64,000 bases of DNA from CAYLLT01 sp964384465 (GTDB taxonomy: Bacteria; Planctomycetota; Phycisphaerae; UBA1845; PWPN01). Position numbers and translations under genes: made by a program. Below, piece by piece: positions 32,136-41,008 of this stretch (position 1 is the stretch's first letter; each line of letters begins with the position of its first letter). The notes under the pieces are model-generated. The model was not told the origin of the DNA, made no database searches, and saw only the letters and a program-made list of their open reading frames with translations. The stretch is taken from assembly GCA_964384465.1 (NCBI GenBank), contig CAYLLT010000013.1, positions 1 to 64,000 of the forward strand, given 5' to 3'.

Positions 32136-34730
32136 TCAATCGGCGCATTCGGGGTCGAGCACCGGCCGGTCGGGGCCGGACATGCAACCGATGAAAATCA
32201 TAACATCATCCTGATCGACGTCGAGATCATGATCGACCCGCGCGTTCGCGCACGTGGGGTCCAACTGGGGGACGCCCATGCCGGTGAAACAGTGTTGAAG
32301 GTGCGCGAAGTCGATCCGATCGACGTCGCCATCGCGGTCGAAATCGAGTTTGAAGAACCCGTCGCCGGGATGCCAATAGAGCCTCCCGCGCGACTGCTCC
32401 CACACGTCGGAGTATCCGTCGCGGTCCGTGTCCACATCATCTTCGTGGGCGGCGACCACGACCGAACGTTGCCACTCGATGTTGTTGCGGTCGCGGAACC
32501 AGGTGATGTTCTCGCGAACCATGTCGTAATAGAGATCAAAATTGCCGGTGGCGGCGGGGGCAGTCAGATTGAAATTGAAAGTGACGATCTGGCCGGGTAG
32601 TACACTGATTCCTGCCGGCAGCGGGTGATGTCCCGCTGCGTCGTAATCGTTGTTCGCCGGCGCCGTGCCCGCGGGCACGATCGCATGGCCGAGCCTGTAG
32701 CCCGCCGCGTCCGTCCACGCATCCCAGCCGTCGTTGCGGACGGTGACGTTCACATTGTAAGTCCGGCCCGCCGCCATGATGCGCGGGATGGTTTCGGCGA
32801 CCCAGGTCGCTCGGTAGTTGTTATTGCCGCCCAACGTGTAACGCAGAAGGTAATAAAAGGTATAAGCATCGAGAAAACGGTGATTCAGGGCGGAGTTGGC
32901 GTAGCTGTCCTCCAGGGTCTTGATTTCAGAGGGACGGCGGATGATGGTGCGATACCAGGCGAAGTTCGGCGAATGATTATCGTGTTTGATGATCGGCGGG
33001 GGAAAATCGTCGGATGGAAATCTCCTCAGCACCGGTATGTTTTCAGCCAGAATCGAATCGGCCGGCGCGCCGTCGTAGCCGATGCCGTCGCCGCTGAACG
33101 GTGCAAAATTCACCCAGTCGCTCATCCCGATGCCGCCGGCGATGCCGTTGAGCATCCACGCGGTGATCGAGTAGTCGAACATGCGGTAGTATTTTTTGCA
33201 GTGGTCGCGCCAGATGGCGACGCCGCTCGGATAGCCAGACGGCGACCGTTTGCCGGCCAGTTGGCTCGGGTTGATGTAGCCGGCGCCAGAATCCCACGCG
33301 ACGAAAAAATCCTTGTCGGTCTTGTGGCGATACATATAGTCCATCGCCACCGACGCCCGGTCCACCGCGTTGGGATCGATGCCCCAGTTGCACGTCGCCT
33401 GCCCGCGGGCGGGATCGTTATATCGATCGCCGGCCAGCCAGTAGAGGGTCCAGGAGGCCTGGTCGTAATCGCCCAGACCGATCAGGACGTAATTGCCCCC
33501 GGCCACGTGGCCGTCGGCATCGATCAGGCCGCGGCTCTGCATATCGGCATAGGTCGGTGCGGGGTTTTGAACATAACGGCGATCCGCCATCGGCGGGAGC
33601 AGCCCGGCATAGAACGAGGCGTTGCTGATCCACTGCTGCCCGGCGGCATCGGCTTCCTTGTAGGCGTTGTAGGCGGTGAGCAGGCTGGCCGTTTCCCATT
33701 CCGTCTCAACGTCGCCGTGACTGCCGCCGGTGTGATTCGTGTACTTATACGGCCAATTGACGAAGCCGATGAACTTGATCATGCGGCCGAAGCGGGTCCG
33801 CTGGTTACAGGCGTTCAGGATGGACAGGAACGTGCAGCGGTCGGCGCCGAGCGGCTGGTTCGGATCGTCATTGGGTTTCTCGTCGCCCCAGGGCGAGAGT
33901 TCGAAACAGAAGCCGCGTTTGCTGATGGCATAGTCGAGGTTGCTGAGCTGCGCTTCGAGGTTGACGCCGAGCTTGAGGCCCCACAGGTCGAGCGTGTACG
34001 ACAGCACGCCGGGGTCGCATCGGCCGTTATCGAGATATTTCTGCCGGGCCCAGATGTAGGCATCGCATTTGGCGCTGCCGGTGGACGGCGTGACAGTCTG
34101 CCAGATGGTTCCGGTGCCGGTGAATCTGCCGGTGAGGTCGATGACGACCGGCAGTTTGGGTCCGAGCGGATCGGTGACCCATTTGTTGTAGAGCGAACCG
34201 GCGGCGGTGTCTTTGCGAAGCGCAATGGCGTTCTCGATCCCGGCCGCCGTGCTGGCCGCTAGGCTGGTGGAGGAGACGGCGGTATTCGGGTCCGGGTCGT
34301 ACAGGACAACGCCGTTAATATACGGGTGGAACGTAGTCAGCAGGTCGTCGAGCGTGGACAGCGTCCGCACGGGCCAGCCCTCACATAATCCGCCGGACTC
34401 CCGCAGGCGGGTCAGCCAGATGGCGTCGCCGGCGAAAAAATTGAGAAACACGCGCGGGGCCTGCCGGTTGGCCAGCCCCTGGATGCAGACGGCGGCGTGG
34501 CGGATGTCGTAGCGCTGGGCGGCCGACAGGCCGGACGTGTAGTTCAGATCGTAAACATAGAGCGTCGGCAGGGCGGCTACGGATGTCGCCGGGCCGATCA
34601 ACATGACGGTTAAGGCAACCGCGGAGACGCCGTTCGACAGGCTTACGGCCCTGAGCAGAGCCGAAGGGCGGCGGTCGCGGAGAATACGGGGAAAACACTT
34701 CCCCTGAGATACCGAATGAAAAGCGGCCAT
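32136..34730 (-). CDS. secreted GxGYxYP-family protein with dockerin-like end
   Basis: 864 residues from the ATG at 34730 (a TTG one codon earlier is less likely). The signal peptide has an unusually long first region (about 35 residues), part of which (PSALLRAVSLSNG) is the translation of a dispersed repeat. The mature part matches the GxGYxYP family of putative glycoside hydrolases: LYVYDLNYTSGLSAAQRYDIRHAAVCIQGLANRQ at the start, then GVVLYDPD, LGADRCTFLSILNA, and a catalytic-like GDYDQASWTLYWLAGDRYNDPARG. An NBR1-Ig-like domain (IMAAGRTYNVNVTVRNDG) and the module LDFDRDGDVDRIDF, ending CAD, follow. Presumably it acts on extracellular glycans; activity in this family is not proven. Confidence 0.87.
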   Translation of the reverse strand: MAAFHSVSQGKCFPRILRDRRPSALLRAVSLSNGVSAVALTVMLIGPATSVAALPTLYVYDLNYTSGLSAAQRYDIRHAAVCIQGLANRQAPRVFLNFFAGDAIWLTRLRESGGLCEGWPVRTLSTLDDLLTTFHPYINGVVLYDPDPNTAVSSTSLAASTAAGIENAIALRKDTAAGSLYNKWVTDPLGPKLPVVIDLTGRFTGTGTIWQTVTPSTGSAKCDAYIWARQKYLDNGRCDPGVLSYTLDLWGLKLGVNLEAQLSNLDYAISKRGFCFELSPWGDEKPNDDPNQPLGADRCTFLSILNACNQRTRFGRMIKFIGFVNWPYKYTNHTGGSHGDVETEWETASLLTAYNAYKEADAAGQQWISNASFYAGLLPPMADRRYVQNPAPTYADMQSRGLIDADGHVAGGNYVLIGLGDYDQASWTLYWLAGDRYNDPARGQATCNWGIDPNAVDRASVAMDYMYRHKTDKDFFVAWDSGAGYINPSQLAGKRSPSGYPSGVAIWRDHCKKYYRMFDYSITAWMLNGIAGGIGMSDWVNFAPFSGDGIGYDGAPADSILAENIPVLRRFPSDDFPPPIIKHDNHSPNFAWYRTIIRRPSEIKTLEDSYANSALNHRFLDAYTFYYLLRYTLGGNNNYRATWVAETIPRIMAAGRTYNVNVTVRNDGWDAWTDAAGYRLGHAIVPAGTAPANNDYDAAGHHPLPAGISVLPGQIVTFNFNLTAPAATGNFDLYYDMVRENITWFRDRNNIEWQRSVVVAAHEDDVDTDRDGYSDVWEQSRGRLYWHPGDGFFKLDFDRDGDVDRIDFAHLQHCFTGMGVPQLDPTCANARVDHDLDVDQDDVMIFIGCMSGPDRPVLDPECAD
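34630..34671. repeat. dispersed repeat, family F, within the signal-peptide codons
   Basis: CCGTTCGACAGGCTTACGGC followed by CCTGAGCAGAGCCGAAGGGC resembles a well-known dispersed repeat of bacterial genomes, which reads as SLSNG in one frame and DSAQG-like in another. Here it lengthens the n-region of an exported protein. Confidence 0.55.
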
Positions 34731-34807
34731 CAATAATCCAATGTCTCGCGCCGGCGCGACTCGGCCCCATTTTATCCGGTGGTTCCGCGATTCCGAAACC
34801 GCCGCCG

Positions 34808-35641
34808 ATGCTTTACACTTTCAAGATGGATCGACCGCTGCGACACCTGTGGCTTCGGGCGCTGGGGGCGGAAGAAATGCCCGCGCATTTCGATCTGCCC
34901 GATGGACGCTACACGCATATCCGCACGTACAAGCACGATTTCTTCGCGGCTACCGGCTTGTACAGCGGCCCCAGCGGCAAAGTCATTCTGAAGATCGGCC
35001 GCACGGCTTCACTGTTCGGGCTGCCGCTACGCTGGATCGGGCGCCGACTCGCGGACCATGAGTTCGTTCTATACCAGGCATTGAAAGATTTGCCGGGCGT
35101 GCCGCGGTGCCTCGGGCGCTGGGGCGATACCGGCTTCGTTCACCTGTTCGTCGAAGGTCACCCGCTGCAAAAGCATGAATGGGTGAACGACGAATTTTTT
35201 CCGCGTCTGGCCGCGCTGCTCGATCAGGTCCATCAGCGGGGGATCGCTTACGTCGATCTCGAAAAACGCGAGAACATTCTGGTGGGCGCGAGCGGCGAGC
35301 CGTACCTCATCGATTTCCAGATCTCGTGGCGGTGGCCGGATCGGCCCGGCGATCGCCGCGGGGTGCAGCGACTCTTGCCCGATGAACTCGGCAGGTTGAT
35401 TTTGGCCCGTTTACAGGATAGCGACCGGTACCACCTGCTCAAACATCGCCGCCGTCATCGGCCGGACACGCTCACGCGCCAGGAGCACGACGCCTCCTAT
35501 CGTCACGGACCTTACGTCGCCCTGCACCGAAAACTCTTCCGGCCGCTCACGCTCCTGCGCCGCCGCATGCTCAAGCTGCTCACCGGCCACGCGCGATCAC
35601 CCAAGCAGGACGGGCCAGAATTCCTGAGCGGGCACAATTAG
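34808..35641 (+). CDS. kinase-fold protein (lipopolysaccharide-kinase/RIO-like)
   Basis: 277 residues. Protein-kinase fold with VILKIGR (Lys62), GIAYVDLEKRENILV (catalytic Asp150 and Asn156) and YLIDFQIS (Asp169, the DFG equivalent). The short N-lobe and 'YVDLEKRENIL' loop fit the Kdo/heptose kinase and RIO-like group more than Hanks-type kinases. The C-terminal 80 residues are very basic and may sit on membrane or bind nucleic acid. Divergently placed from the GxGYxYP gene. Likely phosphorylates an envelope sugar or small molecule; substrate unknown. ATG at 34826 is an alternative start. Confidence 0.82.
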   Translation: MLYTFKMDRPLRHLWLRALGAEEMPAHFDLPDGRYTHIRTYKHDFFAATGLYSGPSGKVILKIGRTASLFGLPLRWIGRRLADHEFVLYQALKDLPGVPRCLGRWGDTGFVHLFVEGHPLQKHEWVNDEFFPRLAALLDQVHQRGIAYVDLEKRENILVGASGEPYLIDFQISWRWPDRPGDRRGVQRLLPDELGRLILARLQDSDRYHLLKHRRRHRPDTLTRQEHDASYRHGPYVALHRKLFRPLTLLRRRMLKLLTGHARSPKQDGPEFLSGHN

Positions 35642-35683
35642 CAATTGGAGAGCGGCGATTTCGGTAGTCTGCGCCAATCGAAT

Positions 35684-38600
35684 TCAGTCCGCACAGCCTT
35701 CCAGAGGGGCCAGATTGGCCCCGTTCAGACACTTGATGAAAATTGCCAGATCCAGAGCGTCCACCCCATTGTTGCCGGCGAGCCGCGCGTCCGCGCAGGC
35801 CGGATCATTCTGCGGAAAACCGGCGCCGCTGAGGCACAATTGTAGATGCGCGAAGTCGGTCAGGTCGACATCGCCATCGTGGTCGAAATCGGCGGGGGTG
35901 TTGGTGCTGAACGACCAGATCGGCCCCATCGCGGTGCCGCAGCAGTTGTCGGTCTGGACACGCCAATAGTAGGTGGTGCCGGTTCGCACCGCCGGCCCGG
36001 GGTTGCAAGATCGCGCGGTCAGGTTCTGGCAGACGGGCGTGGTGGGCGGGTTCAGCTTGTCCAGCAGCACGGTGTAGTGCGTGGGGCTGGTGCATACGGC
36101 GTCGATGCCGGCGATGGTCATGACCAGCTCGCCGCCGCCGGGTCCATCGTAATCCGCCACTTCGATGAGATAAGGCACGCCGGCTTCCACCGGCACCGTC
36201 AGGTCCGAGGCGAGGCCGCAACTGCTGTCGTCGTTGCACCCGAGCGAGACAAGCGCCGAGCAGGTGCCCTTCCACACGGCGACGACCGTATCGTAGCTGC
36301 TGTTGCACGTGCTGATGTGCATGCTGCCCGTCTCGGCCGGGACGATCTGGTACCAGAGAGTATTCGAGTTGGGAGGCGCGCCACAGCCCATGTTCGGATC
36401 GGTCGGCGAGACGGTCGCTGCGCTGGTCTGGCTGGCGGTGACCACGATGGGGCTGGCGCCGATGATGAACTGCGGGGTGGTGCAGAAGTCGGGCAGGGCC
36501 GCCGCGGCTGCGGGGTCGGATGCGGCGGGAGAAGAAGATTCCTCCAGTTGAATCTTCTGCATCTCAAGATCGTCGGGAGCAGCCTGGCCGCCGATCGCGA
36601 TTGGCCACGCCGACGAGCCGCCGACCGGCGCGCCCCCGCTGCCCGGCGTGGACGTGGCCAGGATCATACCCGCCGAGCCAGCGCTCTCGCTGCCCGGCAT
36701 CGGCGTAAGCTCCAGGTTGTCGAGGGCGAAGCGCACGGCTCCGGGATGCGTGAAGGTGATGACCGCCCGGGCGATGCCGAGCGGGCTGCTGCCCGCGTTC
36801 TGCCCTTCGACATAGGAGAAACCATGATCTTCGGCATCCGCGGTGAACGTACCGATGAGATTATTATTGGCGTCGTAGAGGTCCATCGAGCTGGCGTCGG
36901 TCTGGGTGCTGAATGCGCTGAGGGCAAACCCGTAACCGACCCCGGCGACGGGCGTATTGAATTCGAGCGTAAGCGTACCGGCGCGGTCGCCTTCAATGTT
37001 CGGGGTCTGAACGTAGAGCGTGTTGCCAGGCCCGCCGTCGATGGTCGCATCGTTCGAGGAGAAGATGAATGATACGTCCGCGATGACCATCCCGTTGACA
37101 ATCGTGCCATAGGGCAATTCGTCGAAGGTAATCACGTTGTGCGGCGGGACGGCCAGATCCCAGGTGAGGACAGGATCATGCGAGGCATTGACGGCAGCGT
37201 CGGCTGGAGTGGGATTGACCCCCTCGGGCAGGCAAGGCACGACGCTGACCGAGACGGTGGCGACGGCCGAATCGCCGCCCACGGGCGGAGTGTGGCCGTC
37301 ATTGACTTTGAACTGGAACGCATCGTTTCCCTCGAAGCTGGTCGCGGGGGAGTACAGCACGCTGTTGCCGCCGCCGGCCAGCATGTAGGGCACGCTGGAG
37401 ATGGCGCCGGCGTGCGGGTCCGACAGCGTTCCGCTGCCCGGCAGCGACAACACGGTATATGTCAGGGGATCGCGATTGGGATCAAACGCCGGGAGCGCGA
37501 TCGTGACCGGCGCATCGATGGCGGTACTGACGATGGTGGAGGTCGCGGTCGGCGGCTGATCGGGTGGTTCCTGGATGCAGATGTCATCGACGTACCACAC
37601 ATCAGCAGCATTCCCGACGCTGGCCAGGTTGCGAATGCGGAACTGGAAATTGGGGTGGAACGCGCCCTCCGGCAGATTGACCAATACCGGCTGGAACGTG
37701 CTCATGGCCGGGCCCTCGCCGTATTGCCGCGACAGCTCCACCCAGGTGTTTGACGCGGTCAGGTACTCGAAGATCAGATCTTCGCCGGGGTCGGGTTGAT
37801 CGAGGTTGGCTCCCTGCTCGAACCAGTAGCGCAGCTCCGCGCCGTGCAGACTGGACAGATCCATCACGCGGGAGACGACGCTCTCAGCGCCGGCCGGGCT
37901 CCCGTCGAGCCGCAGCGCGTACGGCGGGCTGGGCGGCGCGAGCGATGAGGCGTCGATCGTCACCGTCGATCCGCTCATCCAGTTGGCCGGGTTGAGCGTG
38001 GTGCTGGGGAAGCCGTCGAAGAAGAAGCAGTTGAGGATGGTGACCGACACGGTCGCCGGCGTGGAAGGCCCGCCGTAGGGCGGCGAGCCGCCGTCGTCGG
38101 CCGTGAACTGGAACGTATCCACGCCATTGACGTTCGGCACACTGGTGTAGGTGACGCTGGGGATGGGCAGCGTGTGCGGCACGCTGGTGATGGGCCCGCC
38201 GGAATCGCTGAGTGAGCCCTTGGTCGGCAGCGAGGTGATGGCGTACTGCAACGGGCCGGGCTGACCATCATCGACCGCTGAGAGCGGCACCGTCACCGGC
38301 GTGGCCGCGTAGGCGAGCGCCGTCGCATCAAATGCTACCGGCGCCAGCGGATGCACCGCTCCGCTGGCATTGAGCCGGCGGCCGGTGATCGTCTTGCCCT
38401 GAAGGGCCGGGATCGGATCGCCGGAGTACATGATGCGGGTCTTGAGCGCACTCAGCGACAGGGTGGGGTCGGCCGCGAGTGCGAGAGCGGCCACGCCGCA
38501 GACGTGCGGGGTGGCCATCGACGTGCCGGAGAAGAGGGCGTACGAATTGCTGTAATCACCGCCGATGTACGTGATGTTGATGTTGTCGATTTCGACACCC

Positions 38601-40222
38601 TGGTAATTATTGTCGTTGCTGTTTGTCACCCAGCGCCAGCGGAAACGGGTGCTCGCGCTGCGGAGGTTGTCAGGGACTTCCGCCTCGATGATGAAATAAA
38701 AACTGAGGTATAAACCAGTCGTCGAGAGGGAGTAGAGCGGCGTCCAGGAGCTGTCCTTCAAGATATCGATCGAGATCGAGTCGCCGGCGCCGCTGTCGAT
38801 GCGGATGTATGAGCTGACCACCAGTCCGCGAAGCCCGCTGGTATCCAGCGTGGGTGTGACGATCGAGCCGTCGCTACTGCCTAGGTAGGGCAGGCTGTTG
38901 GCGTAATCGGCGCGGGCGGCGATGTTGCCGGACCCGCCGATGTCCGAGAGCACGGTACCCCAGCGCGGGTTCGGGCCCTCCACGGTCATCTGTGTCCCAG
39001 CAAAACCCGGCGGCGTGGCACCCTGGAAATCCTCGGTGAACAGGCTGACATAATGCGGGACCGTGCTCAGGATGCTCTCGCCCGGCGCGCCGAGATGGAC
39101 GGTGTGCAGGCCATAATCCGAGAAGTAGGAGAGCGCATCGTTGTGATTGGTGGCCGCGACGGCGATCACGTTGGAGACCGGGTAGTTGGCGGGATAGAAC
39201 CCACCGGTGTCGTTGTCGGCCGCGGCATTTCCGGCGGCGGCGACGAAAAGCACGCCATGGTCGCGTGCGTTCTCGATGGCGGTCTGGAGCGACGCTGAAA
39301 AACCCCCGCCGCCCCAACTGTTGTTCAGGATTCTCGCGCCGTTGGTGACGGCGTAGTTGATGGCGGTGATGGCATCGGCGGTGCTTCCGCCCCCGCCGGC
39401 ATCGAGGAACCGGCAGGCCATGATTTTGCACTGCCAGTTGATGCCGGTGGTACCCAGGGCGTTGTTGCCGCGGGCGGCGATGGTGCCGGACACGTGGGTG
39501 CCGTGGCTGTGGGCGTCGCTGGGGTCCGAATCGTGCATCACGAAGTCGTAACCGTAGACGTCGTCGACGTAACCGTTGCCATCGTCGTCAATGCCGTTGG
39601 TCTCCTTGCCGCCGCCACTCTCGCCGGGGTTGTGCCACATATTGTCGAGGAGATCTGGATGGAGGTAATCCACTCCAGTATCAATCACAGCGACGATAAT
39701 GCTGTCGGAGCCGGTGGTGGTGTCCCATGCCTCCGGTGCATCAATATCGGCATCGGGCGTGCCGCCGGTCTGCCCGGTGTTGTTCAGCGACCACATCTCG
39801 GGGTAGCGTGTGTCGTCCGGCGTGCCGAGGATGTGAACCCGGTAGTTGGGCTCGACGGCGAGAATGCGCGGATCGCCCTGGCCCCAATGGTCAGCGATCG
39901 CCGCCTGGACAGAATTGTCCGGGCGAAGTTTGACGCGAAAGACCGCCTTCTGCGTCCCGAAGGATGTTCGCTGGAGGACATCGCCGTGAATGGCTTTCTC
40001 GACGCCGTCCATGCGCTCGCCGGCATCCAGTTTGCCGTTACCATTCAGGTCGGCCGAGGTGAGCACCAATACCTCTCCCGGCACGTAATCGCTGACCGGC
40101 AGATGTTTGGGAACCGAACTGCCAACCGGCGTCCCGGCCAGGGCCAAGAGCGGGATGAGCAGGGTCCAAGCCACAAAAAACGGCCGGACACGGCCGAGGA
40201 GGGGACCGAGGTTGAAAAACAT
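35684..40222 (-). CDS. giant secreted subtilase with an insert in the catalytic domain
   Basis: 1512 residues, AAGGAG before the ATG. Signal peptide about 1-30, an inhibitor-like propeptide (48-130, containing DLNGNGKLDAGERMD, a Ca-like loop), then an S8 peptidase domain with Asp181 (AVIDTGVD), His240 (SHGTHVSGT), Asn301 and Ser568 (SGTSMATPHV). A jelly-roll/MAM-like segment (about 392-555) is inserted before the serine. Downstream are three cadherin-like units (DGQPGPLQYAITSLPTKGSLS; DPLTYTVLSLPGSGTL), lamin/PEP-type beta-sandwiches (about 1090-1200), a bacterial pre-peptidase-type domain (MHISTCNSSYDTVVAVWKG) and the dockerin-like end (FDHDGDVDLTDF), finishing in CAD. It should be an exported serine protease. 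Confidence 0.93.
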   Translation of the reverse strand: MFFNLGPLLGRVRPFFVAWTLLIPLLALAGTPVGSSVPKHLPVSDYVPGEVLVLTSADLNGNGKLDAGERMDGVEKAIHGDVLQRTSFGTQKAVFRVKLRPDNSVQAAIADHWGQGDPRILAVEPNYRVHILGTPDDTRYPEMWSLNNTGQTGGTPDADIDAPEAWDTTTGSDSIIVAVIDTGVDYLHPDLLDNMWHNPGESGGGKETNGIDDDGNGYVDDVYGYDFVMHDSDPSDAHSHGTHVSGTIAARGNNALGTTGINWQCKIMACRFLDAGGGGSTADAITAINYAVTNGARILNNSWGGGGFSASLQTAIENARDHGVLFVAAAGNAAADNDTGGFYPANYPVSNVIAVAATNHNDALSYFSDYGLHTVHLGAPGESILSTVPHYVSLFTEDFQGATPPGFAGTQMTVEGPNPRWGTVLSDIGGSGNIAARADYANSLPYLGSSDGSIVTPTLDTSGLRGLVVSSYIRIDSGAGDSISIDILKDSSWTPLYSLSTTGLYLSFYFIIEAEVPDNLRSASTRFRWRWVTNSNDNNYQGVEIDNINITYIGGDYSNSYALFSGTSMATPHVCGVAALALAADPTLSLSALKTRIMYSGDPIPALQGKTITGRRLNASGAVHPLAPVAFDATALAYAATPVTVPLSAVDDGQPGPLQYAITSLPTKGSLSDSGGPITSVPHTLPIPSVTYTSVPNVNGVDTFQFTADDGGSPPYGGPSTPATVSVTILNCFFFDGFPSTTLNPANWMSGSTVTIDASSLAPPSPPYALRLDGSPAGAESVVSRVMDLSSLHGAELRYWFEQGANLDQPDPGEDLIFEYLTASNTWVELSRQYGEGPAMSTFQPVLVNLPEGAFHPNFQFRIRNLASVGNAADVWYVDDICIQEPPDQPPTATSTIVSTAIDAPVTIALPAFDPNRDPLTYTVLSLPGSGTLSDPHAGAISSVPYMLAGGGNSVLYSPATSFEGNDAFQFKVNDGHTPPVGGDSAVATVSVSVVPCLPEGVNPTPADAAVNASHDPVLTWDLAVPPHNVITFDELPYGTIVNGMVIADVSFIFSSNDATIDGGPGNTLYVQTPNIEGDRAGTLTLEFNTPVAGVGYGFALSAFSTQTDASSMDLYDANNNLIGTFTADAEDHGFSYVEGQNAGSSPLGIARAVITFTHPGAVRFALDNLELTPMPGSESAGSAGMILATSTPGSGGAPVGGSSAWPIAIGGQAAPDDLEMQKIQLEESSSPAASDPAAAAALPDFCTTPQFIIGASPIVVTASQTSAATVSPTDPNMGCGAPPNSNTLWYQIVPAETGSMHISTCNSSYDTVVAVWKGTCSALVSLGCNDDSSCGLASDLTVPVEAGVPYLIEVADYDGPGGGELVMTIAGIDAVCTSPTHYTVLLDKLNPPTTPVCQNLTARSCNPGPAVRTGTTYYWRVQTDNCCGTAMGPIWSFSTNTPADFDHDGDVDLTDFAHLQLCLSGAGFPQNDPACADARLAGNNGVDALDLAIFIKCLNGANLAPLEGCAD

Positions 40223-40556
40223 GGGGACTCCTTACGGGTTGGTGGATGATGATATATCAAAACCCATCGCCCGCGCCTAATGTTTTTTTTCTGCACACCT
40301 CTGGTCGGAGCTCTATCGCGGCGCAGAGGGCGATCGGAACCTCCGATGGCGAATCTGTTTATGACTCACGGCAGGGATCGGCTGCTCAGCGGACAGCGCG
40401 CTAGTAGGCTCAGACGCTGTTTGTATAGATGCCGGATCTCGTCCAGAGTTGCACTCTATTTCCCTAAGTTTCCGCAAAAAATGGGATCACGGCCGCAGAT
40501 GCAGCGAATCCGTCAGGCGGGCGTGCTACGATGCGTGGATGGAGTGCCCTCAACCC
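40223..40556. other. intergenic region between the subtilase and the broken dehydrogenase
   Basis: 334 bases. No gene or hairpin was recognised. An eight-T run near 40282 and AT-rich sequence at 40250-40262 may be promoter elements for the subtilase. Confidence 0.4.
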
Positions 40557-40958
40557 ATGCGGGCGTTGGTCTTCGAAGGTCCGGGCCGGCTCGCCTTGCG
40601 CGAGGTGCCGCGGCCGGAGCCGGGCGCGGGCGAGGTGCTCGTGCGCGTGGGGCATCCCATCGGCCACGAATGCTGCGTCGCTGTGGCCGCGATCGGCGCG
40701 GGCAGCCTCGTCCCGTCCGAACTCAACGCGATTCATTACCAGCAGCTCCACGTCAGCGGCGCCTCCGAATCGCGCCGCCGCGACTTCGCCGAAGCGATCG
40801 CCCTGGTCAGCAACGGCAGGCTGGATCTGTCCCGCCTGATCACCCACCGTCTCCCGCTGGAGAAGTATCAAGAGGCATTCAAACTGGCCGCCGACGGCTC
40901 GGCGATCAAGGTCGCGTTTGACATGATTGCGAATTTCGGAATGCGGATTGCGAATTAA
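40557..40958 (+). pseudogene. internally deleted zinc-type alcohol dehydrogenase (MDR)
   Basis: 134 codons remain of a family that is normally about 340 residues. The N-terminal strand MRALVFEGPGRLALREVPRPEPGAGEVLVRVG is intact. Then GHECC breaks straight into VAAIGAGSLVPSELNAIHYQQLHVSGASESRRRDFAEAIALVSNGRLDLSRLITHRLPLEKYQEAFKLAADGSAIKVAFD, the normal C-terminal half. The catalytic zinc site and the Rossmann GxGxxG are missing, so it cannot be active. The final residues and stop codon (MIANFGMRIAN) come from a family B repeat at 40925. Confidence 0.82.
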
Positions 40959-41008
40959 CAATGATCGCGGGTTGCTCGCATTTTAATTCGCAATTCGCAA
41001 TTCAAATC
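40925..41008. repeat. palindromic repeat, family B (ATTGCGGATTGCGAATT), ends the broken dehydrogenase
   Basis: GATTGCGAATTTCGGAATGC, GGATTGCGAATTAA and the facing TTAATTCGCAATTCGCAATT form an inverted repeat around a 20-30 base loop. It supplies the stop codon of the dehydrogenase remnant and fills nearly the whole gap before the stop of the next gene. Confidence 0.7.

Noticed and set aside
32625..34262. 545-codon plus-strand frame
   Set aside because: Antisense shadow of the GxGYxYP gene; no domain recognised.
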